From assembly GCF_011065895.1 (NCBI RefSeq), contig NZ_JAALCR010000005.1:280048-344047 (forward strand): a stretch of DNA of 64,000 nucleotides, in the 5' to 3' direction. This stretch comes from Paludisphaera rhizosphaerae (GTDB taxonomy: Bacteria; Planctomycetota; Planctomycetia; Isosphaerales; Isosphaeraceae). Under the pieces are notes generated by a model that was not told where the DNA came from, did no database searches, and was given only the letters and a program-made list of their open reading frames with translations. The translations under genes and the position numbers were made by a program. Of this stretch, positions 62,779 to 64,000 are shown in pieces. The first letter of the stretch is position 1. Each line of letters opens with the position of its first letter.

Positions 62779-64000
62779 TCATCGAGTGAACGTCAAGGCA
62801 GGCCCCTTGTCTCCTTCGGCCGCGCTGAAGGTGAACGAGTTGGGACCGATCGCCGAGACCTTGCCGGAGAGGGGCGGGCCCTCTTGCTGGAAGAGTCCGA
62901 GGGTGTCGTCCTTGTAGCCGGCCATGCCGGTGATGGACTGCTTCTGCCCCTTGGAGTCGACCTCCCAGGTGAAAACGGCGTCGTCGTCCAGGGTCAGGGT
63001 GATGGTCAGGTCGGGGTTCGGCTTGGCCGTCCACTTCCCATGCAAACTGGCTGGGGGCGGCGGAGGCGGCTGAAAATCAGGCTCCTCCTTGGCTTCGCCC
63101 TGAGGCGGCGTGGCGGCGTTCGCAGCGGCCGCCGGAGGCTGGCCGGGCTGCGCGGCCGGAGGCTGCGCCGGCTTGGCCGCGGCGACCTTCGCCAGTTCGT
63201 CGGACTTCTTCAACGCCTTGACGAACGACGCCGACAGCTTGTCCTCGGGGGCGCGCTTGACGACCTCCTCGAACTGTGCGGCGGCCGCGTCGTTGTGGCC
63301 CTGCACCATGTAATGGTAGGCCAGCAGGAAGTAGGAGGCAGGGTCGGTTGGAGCCCCCTTGACCACCGCCTCCAGGGCCCGGATCTGGTTCGTATAGGTG
63401 GCGATGTCCGGGTACAGACCGACGAGGGTCTCCCAGTTCCACCCCGGCCCGGCCGACAGAACCGCGTAGAGAACCGTCGCGGCTTCGTCGTATTTGCCCA
63501 TGGCGAAGAGAACCAGGGCGCGGAACTCATGGATGACGGGGACGTCCGGCGTCTTCTTCAGCACCTGATCCACAAGCGTCAGGGCCTGGTTGTAGTCGCC
63601 CGACTTGAACGCGTTGCGAGCCGCCGAGAAGACCTGCTCGTTCGTTTCGGCCACATCAGGTTCGGGCGCGGGAGCGGCGACGTTGATGGGCCGCGAATAG
63701 TCGTAGACCGCGGACGTCTGCTGGACCACGGCCGGTTGGGCCGCAGCCACCGAGGCGTAATACGGATTGCTGTAGCCGCTCAGGATCGAGGTGCTGGCCA
63801 CCGACCCCAACCCCCAACCGTCGTACGCGCCGACGCTCCAGGTGGGGAAGTAGTCGTAAACTCCCATCGTCTGGACCATCGGCACGCCGACGACGGCCGG
63901 TTGGAACCAGTTGGTGGTCATGGCGCCAAGGCCCCAGCCCGTCAGCGTTCCAAGGCCGAAGCCGCCCCAGAAACCGTTGCCGCCCCAGCCGCCGCGATAC
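62779..64000 (-). CDS. Envelope-type TPR protein, 5' end beyond right edge
   Basis: The frame stays open to the right edge, so the protein starts outside. The part upstream of the first in-window ATG (63921) is Gly/Trp-rich (WGGNGFWGGFGLGTLTGWGL), which continues into YDYFPTWSVGAYDGWGLGSV. Then follow TPR-like repeats (ARNAFKSGDYNQALTLVDQV and LAYHYMVQGHNDAAAAQFEE, about 95-240), a long Ala/Pro/Gln linker and a beta-domain ending KGPALTFTR. The N-terminal repeat pattern is common in planctomycete exported proteins. The function is unknown. Confidence 0.7.
   Translation of the reverse strand, partial: YRGGWGGNGFWGGFGLGTLTGWGLGAMTTNWFQPAVVGVPMVQTMGVYDYFPTWSVGAYDGWGLGSVASTSILSGYSNPYYASVAAAQPAVVQQTSAVYDYSRPINVAAPAPEPDVAETNEQVFSAARNAFKSGDYNQALTLVDQVLKKTPDVPVIHEFRALVLFAMGKYDEAATVLYAVLSAGPGWNWETLVGLYPDIATYTNQIRALEAVVKGAPTDPASYFLLAYHYMVQGHNDAAAAQFEEVVKRAPEDKLSASFVKALKKSDELAKVAAAKPAQPPAAQPGQPPAAAANAATPPQGEAKEEPDFQPPPPPPASLHGKWTAKPNPDLTITLTLDDDAVFTWEVDSKGQKQSITGMAGYKDDTLGLFQQEGPPLSGKVSAIGPNSFTFSAAEGDKGPALTFTR

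Noticed and set aside
1..64000. tRNA or rRNA genes
   Set aside because: Reading both strands I saw no conserved T-loop (GGTTCGA-type) context with matching arms and no rRNA-like segment.

Overview
This 64 kb window is high-GC, gene-dense bacterial DNA that fits a planctomycete, most likely Isosphaerales/Isosphaeraceae (Paludisphaera/Singulisphaera type). I infer this from the gene content. There are several ECF sigma factors with long membrane-anchored C-terminal extensions and an ECF sigma factor overlapping a Ser/Thr kinase gene. There are many exported enzymes with signal peptides (sialidase, rhamnogalacturonan lyase, SASA-ThuA esterase, Gfo/Idh/MocA oxidoreductase), a sulfatase-like protein and small membrane proteins. 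No rRNA, tRNA, CRISPR array or prophage was seen. Genes lie on both strands in short runs, with many divergent and convergent pairs.

Layout. 1-9.3 kb: a GDSL hydrolase cut by the left edge, a SASA-ThuA fusion, then a compact operon-like run (exported ADP-ribosylglycohydrolase, exported beta-sandwich protein, HGSNAT-like membrane acyltransferase, exported FAD oxidoreductase). 9.3-16.2 kb: ribBA, a membrane protein, an exported sialidase, an Ldh2-family dehydrogenase, a DUF302 protein, a hypothetical protein and a ParD-like antitoxin with an apparent frameshift. 16.3-25 kb: a membrane-anchored ECF sigma factor, a membrane protein, a GT39-like glycosyltransferase, a lipoprotein, an exported HAD phosphatase and a group-2/3 sigma-70 factor. 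25.6-32.4 kb: an ECF sigma/kinase pair, a PSP1-domain protein with a Cys-rich tail and a P1B-type zinc/cadmium ATPase. 32.4-40 kb: PL11 lyase, lipoprotein, Gfo/Idh/MocA oxidoreductase, TlpA-like redoxin coupled to a lactate/malate dehydrogenase-like gene, and an SH3-like protein. 40.5-49.4 kb: two tandem paralogous ECF-fusion genes, rplU, a REP-associated tyrosine transposase (RAYT) between two inverted repeats, nrdJ and a small membrane protein. 49.6-64 kb: esterase, DUF6259-like protein, altered sulfatase-like protein, SUKH-like protein, a same-strand run of esterase, ThDP decarboxylase, Dps and aldo/keto reductase, a DUF2079 membrane protein, a cyclase-family hydrolase and a TPR protein cut by the right edge.

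The most interesting non-genic signal is two families of structured intergenic repeats. Family B (three copies of about 96 bp, each a pair of near-perfect hairpins) flanks the RAYT gene on both sides in opposite orientation, with a further copy 26 kb away; this looks like a REP/RAYT system. Family A (six copies in three clusters) is a two-hairpin element. Its stems change between copies with pairing kept, and its second hairpin always has a GNA triloop, which points to selection on a folded single strand. Other points worth checking are the three membrane-anchored ECF sigma fusions, the sulfatase-fold protein that has lost canonical catalytic residues, and the frameshifted antitoxin.
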